The notes under the pieces: model-generated | Databases searched by the model: none | What the model was told of the DNA's origin: nothing | The model's input: only the letters and a program-made list of their open reading frames with translations | Source: Bradyrhizobium liaoningense | GTDB lineage: Bacteria; Pseudomonadota; Alphaproteobacteria; Rhizobiales; Xanthobacteraceae | Assembly (NCBI RefSeq): GCF_018130785.1 | Contig: NZ_JAFCJT010000003.1 | Span: 186,001-250,000, forward strand | Length of the DNA stretch: 64,000 bases | Direction: 5' to 3' | Made by a program: the position numbers and the translations under genes | Shown: positions 18,111 through 28,432 of the stretch, piece by piece | Layout of the letters: every line of letters begins with the position of its first letter | How positions within the stretch are numbered: position 1 is the first letter of the stretch

Positions 18111-18198
18111 CGTCATTGCGAGCGCAAGCGAAGCAATCCAGAATGCTTCCGCGGCGGCAGTCTGGATTGCTTCGTCGCAAGAGCTCCTCGCAATGACG
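18111..18198. repeat. Inverted repeat, 'gtcattgcgagc...gaagcaatccag' family
   Basis: Left arm cgtcattgcgagcg and right arm tcctcgcaatgacgg flank inner arms cgaagcaatccag and ctggattgcttcg, giving a long interrupted hairpin. A second copy lies at 31236-31320. It is between the winged-helix-like gene and the GST gene. Confidence 0.85.
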
Positions 18199-18217
18199 GA
18201 GCATGTGGAGGCAGCTC

Positions 18218-18916
18218 ATGTCGCTCAAACTCTTCGAACTCGTCGGCACCGACGCTGCGCGCCCGTTCAGCCCGTATTGCTGGCGCACGCGGATGGCGCT
18301 GGCGCACAAGGGCCTCGCGGCGGAATCGCTGCCCTGGCGCTTCACCGAGAAGAGCGCGATATCGCCGCACGGCTCGGAGAAGGTTCCGGTGCTGCTGCAT
18401 CATGACAAGCCCGTGATCGATTCCTGGGCGATCGCGACCTATCTCGAAGACAATTTTCCAGACCAGCCGTCGCTGTTCGGCGGTGAGGGCGGCCGCGCCA
18501 TGGCCCGCATGCTCAATGCCTGGGGCGACATCGCCGTCGTCGGCGGCATCTTTCCGCTCATTGTGGCTGACATCCCGAAGAATCTCGCCGAGGTCGATGC
18601 CACCTATTTCCGCCAGTCGCGCGAGGCGCGCTTTGGCGGCAAAACGCTGGAAGACGTGATGGCGAGCCGCGACACCGGCGTCGTCGCATTCCGCAAATCG
18701 CTCGAGGTGATGCGGCAAACCCTGAAGAAGCAGCCGTTCATCGGCGGCAGCGCGCCGAACTATGCCGACTACATCGTGTTCGGCGGCTTCCAATGGGCGC
18801 GCGCGGTGAGCCCGTTCAAGCTGCTGGAAAGCGATGATCCAATTTATGCCTGGCGCGAGAAGTTGCTCGACGCGTTCGACGGCATGGCGCGGAAGTCGCC
18901 CGGGCACGCGGTGTAA
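18218..18916 (+). CDS. Glutathione S-transferase family protein
   Basis: A 232-residue cytosolic GST: thioredoxin-like N-terminal domain (LFELVGTDAARPFSPYCWRT, with the Ser/Cys-containing active-site region; KVPVLLHHDKPVIDSWAIATYL for the cis-Pro and glutathione gamma-Glu-binding Asp-Ser), then an all-helical C-terminal domain. The SPYCWR motif suggests a beta- or omega-like subgroup. ATG at 18218 follows GGAGGCAGCTC. The substrate is unknown. It stands alone. Confidence 0.85.
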   Translation: MSLKLFELVGTDAARPFSPYCWRTRMALAHKGLAAESLPWRFTEKSAISPHGSEKVPVLLHHDKPVIDSWAIATYLEDNFPDQPSLFGGEGGRAMARMLNAWGDIAVVGGIFPLIVADIPKNLAEVDATYFRQSREARFGGKTLEDVMASRDTGVVAFRKSLEVMRQTLKKQPFIGGSAPNYADYIVFGGFQWARAVSPFKLLESDDPIYAWREKLLDAFDGMARKSPGHAV

Positions 18917-18988
18917 GGCAGGCCCCTTCCTCACTGTCGTCCCTGCGTTCGCAGGGACGGCAGCGAGGGTGTCACGACCCTCTCGCGT

Positions 18989-19198
18989 TCAACGAGCAGC
19001 CGCGCTCGCCGCCTCCGCCGCCGCCTTGCGCAGACACTCCCGGCACAAACAATCCTCGCCCTTGACCGGCATCGGCAGCCGCGCGGTCTCCTCCGCGCAC
19101 CAGCAAGTGCCCGAGAGGTCGCAGCCGAACTCGGTGCCGCAGCGGGAGCAGGCGAGGCGGCGCGGTTCCTGTGCCGGAGATTCTTTCGGATTTGTCAT
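18989..19198 (-). CDS. Cysteine-rich CWC family protein
   Basis: A 69-residue protein matching the Cys_rich_CWC pattern: CSRCGTEFGCDLSGTCWCAE, then CLCREC. The cysteines presumably bind zinc. The N-terminus is polar and the C-terminus Ala-rich. It reads toward the GST gene, convergent with it, and is divergent from the DUF1800 gene. Function of the family is not known. Confidence 0.75.
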   Translation of the reverse strand: MTNPKESPAQEPRRLACSRCGTEFGCDLSGTCWCAEETARLPMPVKGEDCLCRECLRKAAAEAASAAAR

Positions 19199-19312
19199 GA
19201 TTTACGCAAAAGCCTGGCCGTCATTTTCATGCCGGGTTCATCTCCCGCTGCGGTATATTATGCGTCGCGCACGTATCAGGAAAGCGGTTGGCAACGCGCG
19301 AAGGACATATCG

Positions 19313-20869
19313 ATGGCCCGCGATTCGCAAGCCGCCCTCGTCGCGCTTAACCGTTTCGGCTTCGGAGGGCGCGGCGGGGCGTCCGGCGATCTCATCAATG
19401 CGGCGTCCGATCCGCGCGGCTTCGTGAAGGCGGAACTCGCCCGTCCCAACGGGGTGCTGCTGGAGGCGCCGGGTCTGCAATCGACGCCGCAGCTGGGCCA
19501 GGCCGTGTTCGCCTATCAGGATCAGGTCAAGCAGGCCCGCGAGGCTGCGAAGGCCGCTGCGCCCGCTGAAGGGGGGCAGCAGGCACCGGCCGATCAGAAG
19601 CCGGGGCTGCGCCGCAATCTCTCGCTCAATGCGACCGCAACCGAGATCGCCGGTCAGATGGCCGAGGCCAAGCCCGCCGACAATGCGGCGAAGCCGGACG
19701 CCATGCAGCCCAATGCCGCCGCGCCACCTGCCGCAAAGCCTGCGCCGCAGCCGCTCAACGTCATCCAGAAGACATTTCGCGCCGAGGCGCTGGCGCGGTT
19801 GCAGCGCGCGACGCTGGTCGAGTGCGGCTTCACCGAGCGGCTGGTGGTGTTCTGGTCCAACCATTTCTGCATCTCCGCCAGCAAGGGCGAGCTGGCGCGG
19901 ATCTGGGCCGGCGCGTTCGAGCGCGAGGCGATCCGGCCGCATGTGCTCGGGCGTTTCGCCGACATGCTGAGGGCGGTCGAGCAGCATCCGGCGATGCTGT
20001 TCTTCCTCGACAATCAGCAATCGCTCGGGCCGGACTCGCGCGCCGGGCAAAACCGCAAGCGCGGGCTGAACGAAAATCTCGCGCGCGAGATCATGGAGCT
20101 GCATACGCTTGGCGTCGGCGGCGGCTACACGCAGGAGGACGTCACCTCGCTCGCGCGCATCATCACCGGCTGGACCTTTGCCGGTCGACAAGGGCAGCTG
20201 GGAACGCCCGGCTCCTTCGTGTTCAACACCAATGCGCACCAGCCCGGGCCGCAAACGCTGCTCGGCAAGATCTACGAAGCGAGAGGCCTGGCACAGGGCG
20301 AGGCTGCGCTTGCCGACATCGCGCGCCATCCCTCGACCGCCAATTTCATCGTCACCAAGTTCGTCCGCCATTTCGTCGCCGACGATCCGCCGCCGGCTCT
20401 GGTCGCGCGATTGCGCGATGTCTTCGTCAAGACCGACGGCGACCTCAGGGTGCTTGCCACGGCGCTGGTCGATTCCGACGAAGCCTGGAAGGCGCCGTTG
20501 ACCAAGATGCGCTCGCCTTACGACTTCGTGGTCGCGAGCGGCCGGCTGCTGGCGCGCGTACCGGAAGATCCCGGCGGTTATCTCAACAATCTGAACCTGC
20601 TCGGCCAGCCGTTGTGGTCGCCCGCCGGTCCGAACGGCTTCCCGGACACCAGCGCCGCATGGGCCGCGCCCGAAGGAATGAAGCTCAGGCTCGACATCGC
20701 CGCGCAAATGGGCGCGCGGCTTGGGCCCAACATCGATCCGCTCGACCTGCTGGAATTCGTCGCGGCGGATGCGGCTTCCATCGAAACGCGCAAAACCATC
20801 GAGCGCGCGGAGTCGCGGCAGCAGGCGCTGGCACTGCTGTTGATGTCGCCGGAAATGCAGAGGAGATGA
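19313..20869 (+). CDS. DUF1800 domain protein
   Basis: A 518-residue DUF1800 protein. It starts MARDSQAALVALNRFGFGG, has a Pro/Ala/Lys-rich linker around residues 80-145, then the conserved core (VECGFTERLVVFWSNHFCIS; NRKRGLNENLAREIMELHTL). ATG at 19313 follows AAGGACATATCG. DUF1800 and DUF1501 genes are commonly paired; they are thought to act on the cell exterior or in the periplasm, but their biochemistry is unclear. Its stop (TGA 20867) lies just before the DUF1501 start. No clear signal peptide is seen here, unlike its partner. Confidence 0.9.
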   Translation: MARDSQAALVALNRFGFGGRGGASGDLINAASDPRGFVKAELARPNGVLLEAPGLQSTPQLGQAVFAYQDQVKQAREAAKAAAPAEGGQQAPADQKPGLRRNLSLNATATEIAGQMAEAKPADNAAKPDAMQPNAAAPPAAKPAPQPLNVIQKTFRAEALARLQRATLVECGFTERLVVFWSNHFCISASKGELARIWAGAFEREAIRPHVLGRFADMLRAVEQHPAMLFFLDNQQSLGPDSRAGQNRKRGLNENLAREIMELHTLGVGGGYTQEDVTSLARIITGWTFAGRQGQLGTPGSFVFNTNAHQPGPQTLLGKIYEARGLAQGEAALADIARHPSTANFIVTKFVRHFVADDPPPALVARLRDVFVKTDGDLRVLATALVDSDEAWKAPLTKMRSPYDFVVASGRLLARVPEDPGGYLNNLNLLGQPLWSPAGPNGFPDTSAAWAAPEGMKLRLDIAAQMGARLGPNIDPLDLLEFVAADAASIETRKTIERAESRQQALALLLMSPEMQRR

Positions 20870-20871
20870 AG

Positions 20872-22089
20872 ATGATCGACTGCGTCGAGAACCGCCTCCT
20901 CACCTCGCGCCGCGGCCTGCTGCTCGGCGGCGCGTCCTTCGCGGCCTGGGCGTACCTGCCGAAATTTGCGCGCGCGGCCGACGGACGCGACCCGCGATTG
21001 GTCGTCGTGATTCTGCGTGGCGCGCTCGACGGGCTCTCGACCGTCGCGCCGGTTGGTGATTCCGACTATGCCGGCCTGCACGGCTCGATCGCGCTTGCCG
21101 CCGATGGCGCGCATCCCGCCATCATGCTCGACAGTTTCTTCGCGCTGCATCCGGCGATGCCGGAATTCGCGCGCATGTATCGCGACAAGCATGCCGCGGT
21201 GATCCATGCGGTGGCGACGCCCTATCGCGACCGCTCGCATTTCGATGGCCAGGACGTGCTCGAAAGCGGCTATGCCGGGCCGGGCCGCGTGCAGTCCGGC
21301 TGGCTTAATCGCGCACTGGAGGCGCTGCCGCGCGGCGAGCGCGTGTCGAGCGGGCTTGCGGTTGGTCCGACCACGCCACTGGTGCTGCGCGGCAATGCGC
21401 CGACTGTCGGCTGGGCGCCGGTCGCGCTGCCGCAGGCCGATGACGACACCGCGATGCGGCTGGTCGATCTCTACCGTCATCGCGATCCCGCGCTGGCCTC
21501 GGCGCTGTCGCAAGGTCTTCAGCTCGAAAAGGCAGCCAACGGCGACGACATGAAGCGCAAGCCCGGCAATGCCGTCGCGCAGATGCGCCAGGTCGCGCGT
21601 GGTGCTGCAAAACTGATGGCAGCCGACGACGGCCCGCGCATCGCCGCGCTCGCCTTCGACGGCTGGGATACGCATGCCAATGAAGGCGGCCCTGTGGGGC
21701 GTCTCGCCTTCCTGCTCGGCGGGCTCGACGGCGCGCTCGCCGAATTTGAAGGTGGCCTGGGGGATCGCTGGCGCGACACCGCAATCGTCGTCGCCACTGA
21801 GTTCGGCCGCACCGCGCGCATCAACGGCACTGACGGCACCGATCACGGCACGGGAACGATCGCGTTGCTCGCCGGCGGTGTCGTGAAAGGCGGTCGCGTC
21901 ATCTCGGATTGGCCGGGTCTCAAGCCCGCCAACCTCCACGAGGGGCGCGACCTCAAGCCGACCACCGACCTGCGCTCCGTGATCAAGGGCGTGCTGCAGG
22001 GCCAGTTCGGTCTTTCGGATCGCGTGCTTGCCGAGACGGTGTTCCCGGACAGCGCAAGCGCAAGGCCAATGAAGGGATTGGTTGCTTAG
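20872..22089 (+). CDS. DUF1501 domain protein with twin-arginine-type signal
   Basis: A 405-residue DUF1501 (sulfatase-like fold) protein. The N-terminus has a twin-arginine motif (TSRRGLLLGG) followed by a hydrophobic stretch ending KFARAADG, so Tat export is likely. Conserved patches include the LRGALDGLSTVAPVGD stretch, SHFDGQDVLESG, ALAFDGWDTHANEGG, TEFGRTARING and GTDHGTGTIALLAGG, which match the family's alkaline-phosphatase-like metal-site segments. ATG at 20872 sits six bases after AGGAG; an ATG at 20866 overlaps the DUF1800 stop. Co-transcribed with DUF1800. Confidence 0.9.
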   Translation: MIDCVENRLLTSRRGLLLGGASFAAWAYLPKFARAADGRDPRLVVVILRGALDGLSTVAPVGDSDYAGLHGSIALAADGAHPAIMLDSFFALHPAMPEFARMYRDKHAAVIHAVATPYRDRSHFDGQDVLESGYAGPGRVQSGWLNRALEALPRGERVSSGLAVGPTTPLVLRGNAPTVGWAPVALPQADDDTAMRLVDLYRHRDPALASALSQGLQLEKAANGDDMKRKPGNAVAQMRQVARGAAKLMAADDGPRIAALAFDGWDTHANEGGPVGRLAFLLGGLDGALAEFEGGLGDRWRDTAIVVATEFGRTARINGTDGTDHGTGTIALLAGGVVKGGRVISDWPGLKPANLHEGRDLKPTTDLRSVIKGVLQGQFGLSDRVLAETVFPDSASARPMKGLVA

Positions 22090-22101
22090 TCAACTCTCTG
22101 C

Positions 22102-22206
22102 GTCATTCCGGGGCGCGCGTCAGCGCGAACCCGGAATCCATCCCTCCGCTGGTTCTTGAGCAAAATGGATTCCGGGCCGGCGCCTTGCGGTGCGTCCCGG
22201 AATGAC
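22102..22206. repeat. Long inverted repeat, 'cattccggggcgcg' family (second copy)
   Basis: Same structure as 5577-5680: outer arms gtcattccggggcgcgcgt and gcgtcccggaatgac, inner arms cccggaatccat and atggattccggg. It lies between the DUF1501 gene and the monooxygenase gene, which are in the same direction. Confidence 0.85.
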
Positions 22207-22240
22207 GACATGATGAGCCGAGCATCAGGAGATCACCCGC

Positions 22241-22564
22241 ATGTACATCGCCATGAACCGCTTCCGCGTCACCAAGGGTTCTGAAACCGCGTTCGAACAG
22301 GTCTGGCTCTCGCGCGACACGTTTCTCGACGGGGTGCCGGGCTTCGTCGAATTCCATCTGCTGCGCGGCCCCGAACTCGAGGACCACACGCTCTATGCCT
22401 CGCACACGATCTGGGCGAACCACGCCGCGTTCGAGGCGTGGACCAAGTCGGAGGCGTTTCGCGCGGCGCATCAGCGCGCTGGCGATAACAAGCCGCTTTA
22501 TCTCGGCCATCCCCAATTCGAGGGCTTTGAGGTGATGCAGACGGTGGGACGCGGCGCGAAGTAA
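22241..22564 (+). CDS. ABM-fold monooxygenase, IsdG/HmuD-like heme-degrading candidate
   Basis: A 107-residue antibiotic-biosynthesis-monooxygenase (ferredoxin-like) protein. The three residues needed by IsdG-type heme oxygenases are in register: Asn6 in MYIAMNRF, Trp67 in FEAWTKSEAF and His77 in RAAHQRA. Bradyrhizobium is known to use this family (HmuQ and HmuD) to degrade heme for iron, so this may be HmuD or a relative. There are no heme-uptake genes beside it, so the assignment rests on residues and length alone. It is convergent with the aldo/keto reductase gene. Confidence 0.72.
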   Translation: MYIAMNRFRVTKGSETAFEQVWLSRDTFLDGVPGFVEFHLLRGPELEDHTLYASHTIWANHAAFEAWTKSEAFRAAHQRAGDNKPLYLGHPQFEGFEVMQTVGRGAK

Positions 22565-22582
22565 CGCGCCGCGCTTCAAACA

Positions 22583-23524
22583 TCAGCCCTGGGTGATCTT
22601 GTCGATCTCGGCAAGATCCTCGGCGGTGAGCTTCCACGCGATCGCCTTGACGTTCTGCTCGATCTGCTCGACGCGGGTGGCGCCCGCGATGACGCTCGAG
22701 ACCTGCGGGCGGCCGGCGAGCCAGGAGAAAGCGAGCTCGAGCATCGAGTGTCCGCGCGCTTGCGCAAAGGCCTGCAGCTTCTCGACGATCGCCTCGTTGC
22801 GCGGGGTGACATAGCGGTCGCGCAGTCGCGGAGTTTGGCCGAAGCGGGTGTCGCCGGGCGCGGCCTGACCCTTTTTGTATTTGCCGGTCAGAAGTCCGCT
22901 TGCGAGCGGGAAGAACGGCAACAGGCCGAGCTTGTATTCCGTTGCTGCCGGCAACAGGTCCTTCTCGATGTCGCGCACGACCAGGGAATATTCGTCCTGG
23001 CAGGAGACGAAGCGGCTGACATTCATCGCGCGCGCGACGTACTCGGCTTCGGCGATCCGCCACGCGGGAAAGTTCGAATTGCCGATGTAGCGGACCTTGC
23101 CCTGGCGGACGAGGTCGTCGAGCGCACGCAAGCTCTCCTCGATCGGTGTCAGCGGGTCATAGTCGTGCTGCTGGTAGAGATCGATGTAATCGGTCTTGAG
23201 CCGCTTCAGGCTCGCCTCCACGGCGTCCATGATGTAGCGGCGCGAAGCGCCCTGCTTGGTGCCGTCCTCCGCCATCGGCTTGGAATATTTGGTGGCCAGC
23301 ACGATGTCCTTGCGGCGGTCGCCCAGCACGGCGCCGAGCACGTTTTCCGAGCCGCCCATGTTCGAATAGATGTCGGCGGTGTCGAACAGCGTGATGCCGA
23401 GATCGAGCGCGCGATGGATTACCTTGCGCGAGGTCTCCAGGTCCGTGCGCTGGCCGAAATTGTTGCAGCCGAGCCCGACCGCAGACACGCGCAGGCCGGA
23501 GGCGCCGAGATTACGAATTTCCAT
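22583..23524 (-). CDS. Aldo/keto reductase
   Basis: An NADPH-dependent aldo/keto reductase (TIM barrel), 313 residues, cytosolic. The catalytic tetrad is visible: Asp and Tyr in FDTADIYSNMGGSE, Lys in VLATKYSKPM and His in LYQQHDYDPLTP. The cofactor-binding C-terminal segment reads VSSVIAGATRVEQIEQN. ATG at 23524 (MEIRNLGASGLRVSAVGLGC) is preferred over an in-frame upstream start. The subgroup resembles L-glyceraldehyde 3-phosphate reductase/YajO-type enzymes; the substrate is not known. Confidence 0.9.
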   Translation of the reverse strand: MEIRNLGASGLRVSAVGLGCNNFGQRTDLETSRKVIHRALDLGITLFDTADIYSNMGGSENVLGAVLGDRRKDIVLATKYSKPMAEDGTKQGASRRYIMDAVEASLKRLKTDYIDLYQQHDYDPLTPIEESLRALDDLVRQGKVRYIGNSNFPAWRIAEAEYVARAMNVSRFVSCQDEYSLVVRDIEKDLLPAATEYKLGLLPFFPLASGLLTGKYKKGQAAPGDTRFGQTPRLRDRYVTPRNEAIVEKLQAFAQARGHSMLELAFSWLAGRPQVSSVIAGATRVEQIEQNVKAIAWKLTAEDLAEIDKITQG

Positions 23525-23785
23525 GGGAGGTCCTGTCAGGAGAAAGCAGCGGCTCATTGTGACCGCGGTGCGCCGCAGCAGCAAGGCTCCGCCTGCGTTG
23601 CAGCCATGCCGGCAATGAACGCGCAAAAAAATGCGGCCCCTGTCAGACGCGGCGACTGACGGGGACCGCTTTGGGGCGCTTGATCGGTGACGGGGGCCTG
23701 ATCAGACGCAGGGGCAGCGTAGTCCTGCTATGTTACGCGAGGGTGACAGGCAGAGTTATCCACAGGGACTCCGAGGCTGCCGCGA

Positions 23786-24241
23786 TCAGAAGATCTTGCG
23801 ATAGACGATGAAGCCGGAGCGTTCGGCGACCTTGTCGTACAGGCTCTGCGCCGTGACGTTGGTCTCGTGCGTCTGCCAGTAGACGCGCGGCGATCCCGCG
23901 AGCTTTGCGCGCTCGTAGACGCCGTGGATCAGCGCCGAGGCGACACCCTTGCCGCGCGAGGCCTCCAGCGTGAACAGGTCCTGCAGATAGCAGGACGGCT
24001 CGATCGCCGTGGTGCTGCGATGGAAGAGGTAGTGCGTGAGCCCGAGCAGCTTGCCGTCGCTCTCGGCGACCAGCGCATGCACCGGTTCATAGGCGTCGAA
24101 GAAGCGCTGCCACGTCATCCGCGTGATCTCGGGGGCCAGCGCGGTCGGGCCGGAGCGGCCGTAGAAGGCGTTGTAGCCGTCCCACAATGGCAGCCATTGA
24201 TCGTAGTCCTGTTTCGTGACGGAGCGAATGGTGAGTGACAT
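23786..24241 (-). CDS. GNAT family N-acetyltransferase
   Basis: A 151-residue GCN5-related acetyltransferase. Motif A (acetyl-CoA pyrophosphate loop) reads LEASRGKGVASALIHGVYERA, preceded by the strand YLQDLFTL, and motif B is near VYWQTHETNVTAQSLYDKVAERSGFIVYRK. The fold is complete. The substrate is unknown. It lies upstream of and on the same strand as the aldo/keto reductase, 261 bases apart. Confidence 0.87.
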   Translation of the reverse strand: MSLTIRSVTKQDYDQWLPLWDGYNAFYGRSGPTALAPEITRMTWQRFFDAYEPVHALVAESDGKLLGLTHYLFHRSTTAIEPSCYLQDLFTLEASRGKGVASALIHGVYERAKLAGSPRVYWQTHETNVTAQSLYDKVAERSGFIVYRKIF

Positions 24242-24331
24242 TTGAAAGTCCCGCGATCTCGAAGGAAGCGAACAGCCGTGACGCCTCCTTCATACGAGAT
24301 GATCGCGTTGCCGATCAATCACGCTCCCGCA

Positions 24332-25144
24332 TCACTCCGCGACGCGCAAGTACCGCATCAGCCTGCGTCCCGCGGGATCGCGCAGCGAGCGGTAGTAGTC
24401 GGCGCGCGCGGGCGCGTCGGTGTGGCGCACGAGGTCGGTCACGGGCGTGTAGCTCAGCATGCGTCCGCCATCGGGCAGGGCGGCACAGACGAAGCGCAGC
24501 ACCTCGCCATTGCGCAAGGCGATGTTGATCGGCGTGGCATCGCCGATCCGCACCATTTCCATCCGTTGCGCGATGAAGGTACCGAGCTCGTCCTCGGGCA
24601 GCTCGAACGCGCCGGTGTCGCGGCCGTGATACATCAGCGCGATGAAGGGCGGCTTGCCGTCGGCCACTTCGTCCGGCAGCGCAAAATAGTCGCGAAATGC
24701 GCGGTTGATGAATTCGGCACGCGTCTCGGCGTCGAGCAGCACGATGCCGATATCGACCTGGTCGAGCGCGGCCGACAGTCGCGCGGCGGTGGCGTGGCTC
24801 TGGCGCTCGGCGGCGAATGTGCCAAGCAGCCGCTCGCGCATCAGACCGGTGATTGCGGCAGTGCAGGCAGTCGTCACGGCCAGGAGGCCGAGCCGGACCA
24901 GATCCGCCGCCGCATAGCCTGGCAGGGTCCGATGAGTCAGAAAGAACAATGCCGCGCCGATCACCCCGACGGCGGCGCTGGTCATGGCGGAAGCGAGACC
25001 CGACAGCGAGCCGGCCAGCGCCACGATGCAGACGAACAGGGGCGCAGGCGAGGGAACGGGGACATAACGATCGAGCAGGATCGCCAGCAGCGCAATTGCC
25101 GCCGTCAGCGCCGGACCGGAGATCGCACGCCATCCGAACCGCAT
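24332..25144 (-). CDS. Membrane protein with PAS domain
   Basis: A 270-residue protein: about four transmembrane helices (residues 10-110; LTAAIALLAILLDRYV, PAPLFVCIVALAGSL and following), then a cytoplasmic PAS-type sensor (about 125-250; LSAALDQVDIGIVLLDAETR, FINRAFRDYF). There is no kinase, GGDEF or other output domain, so it is a sensor without an obvious effector, perhaps acting through partners. The helix part resembles the DUF4118 sensory region of KdpD-like kinases. ATG at 25144 follows GGGAGGAG at 12 bases; a TTG start 14 codons upstream is possible. Confidence 0.72.
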   Translation of the reverse strand: MRFGWRAISGPALTAAIALLAILLDRYVPVPSPAPLFVCIVALAGSLSGLASAMTSAAVGVIGAALFFLTHRTLPGYAAADLVRLGLLAVTTACTAAITGLMRERLLGTFAAERQSHATAARLSAALDQVDIGIVLLDAETRAEFINRAFRDYFALPDEVADGKPPFIALMYHGRDTGAFELPEDELGTFIAQRMEMVRIGDATPINIALRNGEVLRFVCAALPDGGRMLSYTPVTDLVRHTDAPARADYYRSLRDPAGRRLMRYLRVAE

Positions 25145-25272
25145 GGGCCAGTCTTGCTCCTCCCGAACGAGGTAAGGCCGCAACACTGGCTGATCGTTGC
25201 GCCCGTGCGATGCGATTTCATGCGGCGCGCTTAAGGGGCACTTGCCTGCGAGTGCAAAGCTTTCGGTTGTTT

Positions 25273-25431
25273 TTAGACTAAATGCGCGTGCCTGAAGCGC
25301 TGCTGGAGCGCGGGCGCGTTGAGCGTGGACGTCCCCGGACTCTTTCGCATGCCGGTGAAAATCAGCAGCGACGCCGCGACCAGGATGGCCGCAGTCAGGG
25401 TGATTGCAACGATGACCACAGGCGATTTCAT
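25273..25431 (-). CDS. Small single-pass membrane protein (52 residues)
   Basis: ATG at 25431 to TAA at 25273. The product has an N-terminal hydrophobic helix (VVIVAITLTAAILVAASLLI, residues 5-24) and a basic C-terminal half with FTGMRKSPG and a final HAHLV. A weak GGGACACCG ribosome site precedes it. It forms a tandem with the 58-residue membrane protein just upstream. Family unknown. Confidence 0.5.
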   Translation of the reverse strand: MKSPVVIVAITLTAAILVAASLLIFTGMRKSPGTSTLNAPALQQRFRHAHLV

Positions 25432-25504
25432 CGGTGTCCCGTCGCGATGCCGGTCGGCGCGGGGCCGCGCGGCACCTTGAAGGCTATCCAGGATGAAACG
25501 GGGA

Positions 25505-25681
25505 TCAGACCGGCAGGCCCATCGCCATGGTCGCCTTGGTCGACAGCACTGTCAGGGTGACGATCAGGCACAGCGAGAGCGCGGCGACGGCGAGCGAGGC
25601 CGCGACCGCGTTGGTCAGCCGGGAAGACGAAACGGTAGCGGTTTGGCCCTGAAAGCCTGCCGTGCCGGACGCCCGAATCAT
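25505..25681 (-). CDS. Small single-pass membrane protein (58 residues)
   Basis: ATG at 25681 to TGA at 25505. After a polar N-terminus (MIRASGTAGFQGQTATVSS) comes one hydrophobic helix (about residues 25-47, VAASLAVAALSLCLIVTLTV) and a short tail. The next small membrane protein gene follows 73 bases downstream on the same strand. Neither is recognised. Confidence 0.5.
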   Translation of the reverse strand: MIRASGTAGFQGQTATVSSSRLTNAVAASLAVAALSLCLIVTLTVLSTKATMAMGLPV

Positions 25682-25832
25682 GGTCTAAATCCTTCAACGT
25701 GCGAGCGAATCACCCGCGACTCGGACAATTTCCCTGTTTCAACCGGCAATATTGGGGCGGCCACAGCGTCGAAAATGGCGAGAATACGGCACGGGCTGCC
25801 CTTATACCCGCTATTCCGGAGCAAGCGCGCCT

Positions 25833-26483
25833 TCAGGCGCCGGCCGCGATGCTGGCGGGGTCGTCGATGTCGGCCGGCCGCCAGTCCATCGTCACGAAGC
25901 CGGGCGCGGCTTCCACACGCCTCAGCCAGTCCCGGATTGCCGGGAAGGTCGAGAGGTCGAAGTCGCAGCGATCGGCGAGGTGGGTATAGCCGTACAGCGC
26001 GATGTCGGCGACCGTGAGCTGCCGGGCGGCGAAATAGGCGTTGGTCTTGAGGTGGTTCTCCATCACCTGGAGCGCGCCATAACCGCGCTCCATCCAGTCT
26101 TCCAGGGAGTGGGTCTGGAGATCGCGGCCGCCCTTGACCAGCGACAGCCAGAAATAGGCGGCGCCGATGTTCGGCTCGAGCGCATGCTGCTCGAAGAACA
26201 TCCATTGCAGCGCCTCGGCGCGGTCGATGCGGTTCTCAGGCGCGAGCGGCGTGCCGACCGCGACGTACCAGAGGATGGCGTTGGACTCGGCGAGATAGCG
26301 GTCATTGCCGACCTCGAGCAACGGCACCTGGCCCGACGGGTTCTTGGTCAGAAAGTCCGGCGTGCGACTCTCGCCGCGCAGAATGTCCACCTCGACCGCT
26401 TCGTAAGGCACGTTCAACAGGGCGAGCGCAAGGCGGACCTTGTAGCTGTTGCCGGAGCGTTGCATCGAATAGAGCTTGTACAT
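25833..26483 (-). CDS. Glutathione S-transferase family protein
   Basis: A 216-residue GST. N-terminal thioredoxin fold: MYKLYSMQRSGNSYKVRLAL with the active-site Ser, NPSGQVPLLEVG (cis-Pro) and LAESNAILWYV (Glu-Ser that binds glutathione). Helical C-terminal domain from about residue 88 (FFEQHALEPNIGAAYFW). ATG at 26483 gives this normal start. It belongs to the theta/nu-like class common in rhizobia; it resembles the GST gene at 43192 (NSGNCLKVKWVCDKLALPY) more than the one at 18218. Confidence 0.88.
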   Translation of the reverse strand: MYKLYSMQRSGNSYKVRLALALLNVPYEAVEVDILRGESRTPDFLTKNPSGQVPLLEVGNDRYLAESNAILWYVAVGTPLAPENRIDRAEALQWMFFEQHALEPNIGAAYFWLSLVKGGRDLQTHSLEDWMERGYGALQVMENHLKTNAYFAARQLTVADIALYGYTHLADRCDFDLSTFPAIRDWLRRVEAAPGFVTMDWRPADIDDPASIAAGA

Positions 26484-26525
26484 TCTGGGAGTTCGTTCCG
26501 AGGACGGGAAGGCGCGGTGTTTCAT

Positions 26526-28273
<1,748 letters not shown>

Positions 28274-28297
28274 GCTTCTCGCGACAGTGCAAATTGG

Positions 28298-28324
28298 AAA
28301 GGCCCGCGGCGCGCGGGCCTTTTT
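28298..28324 (+). terminator. Rho-independent terminator after aatA
   Basis: Stem ggcccgcg / cgcgggcc with a short loop followed by TTTTT, flanked upstream by AAA. It begins about 25 bases after the aatA stop. Confidence 0.85.
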
Positions 28325-28432
28325 ATTGCCGCGTGCAATCTGGCATGCCCGGGAATGTTGTGGCATAGAACGTCGCGCCTCGCTTGCAGGCGCGCTTCTC
28401 TGCTCGCATCACATCCATCGCCGGAGACATTC

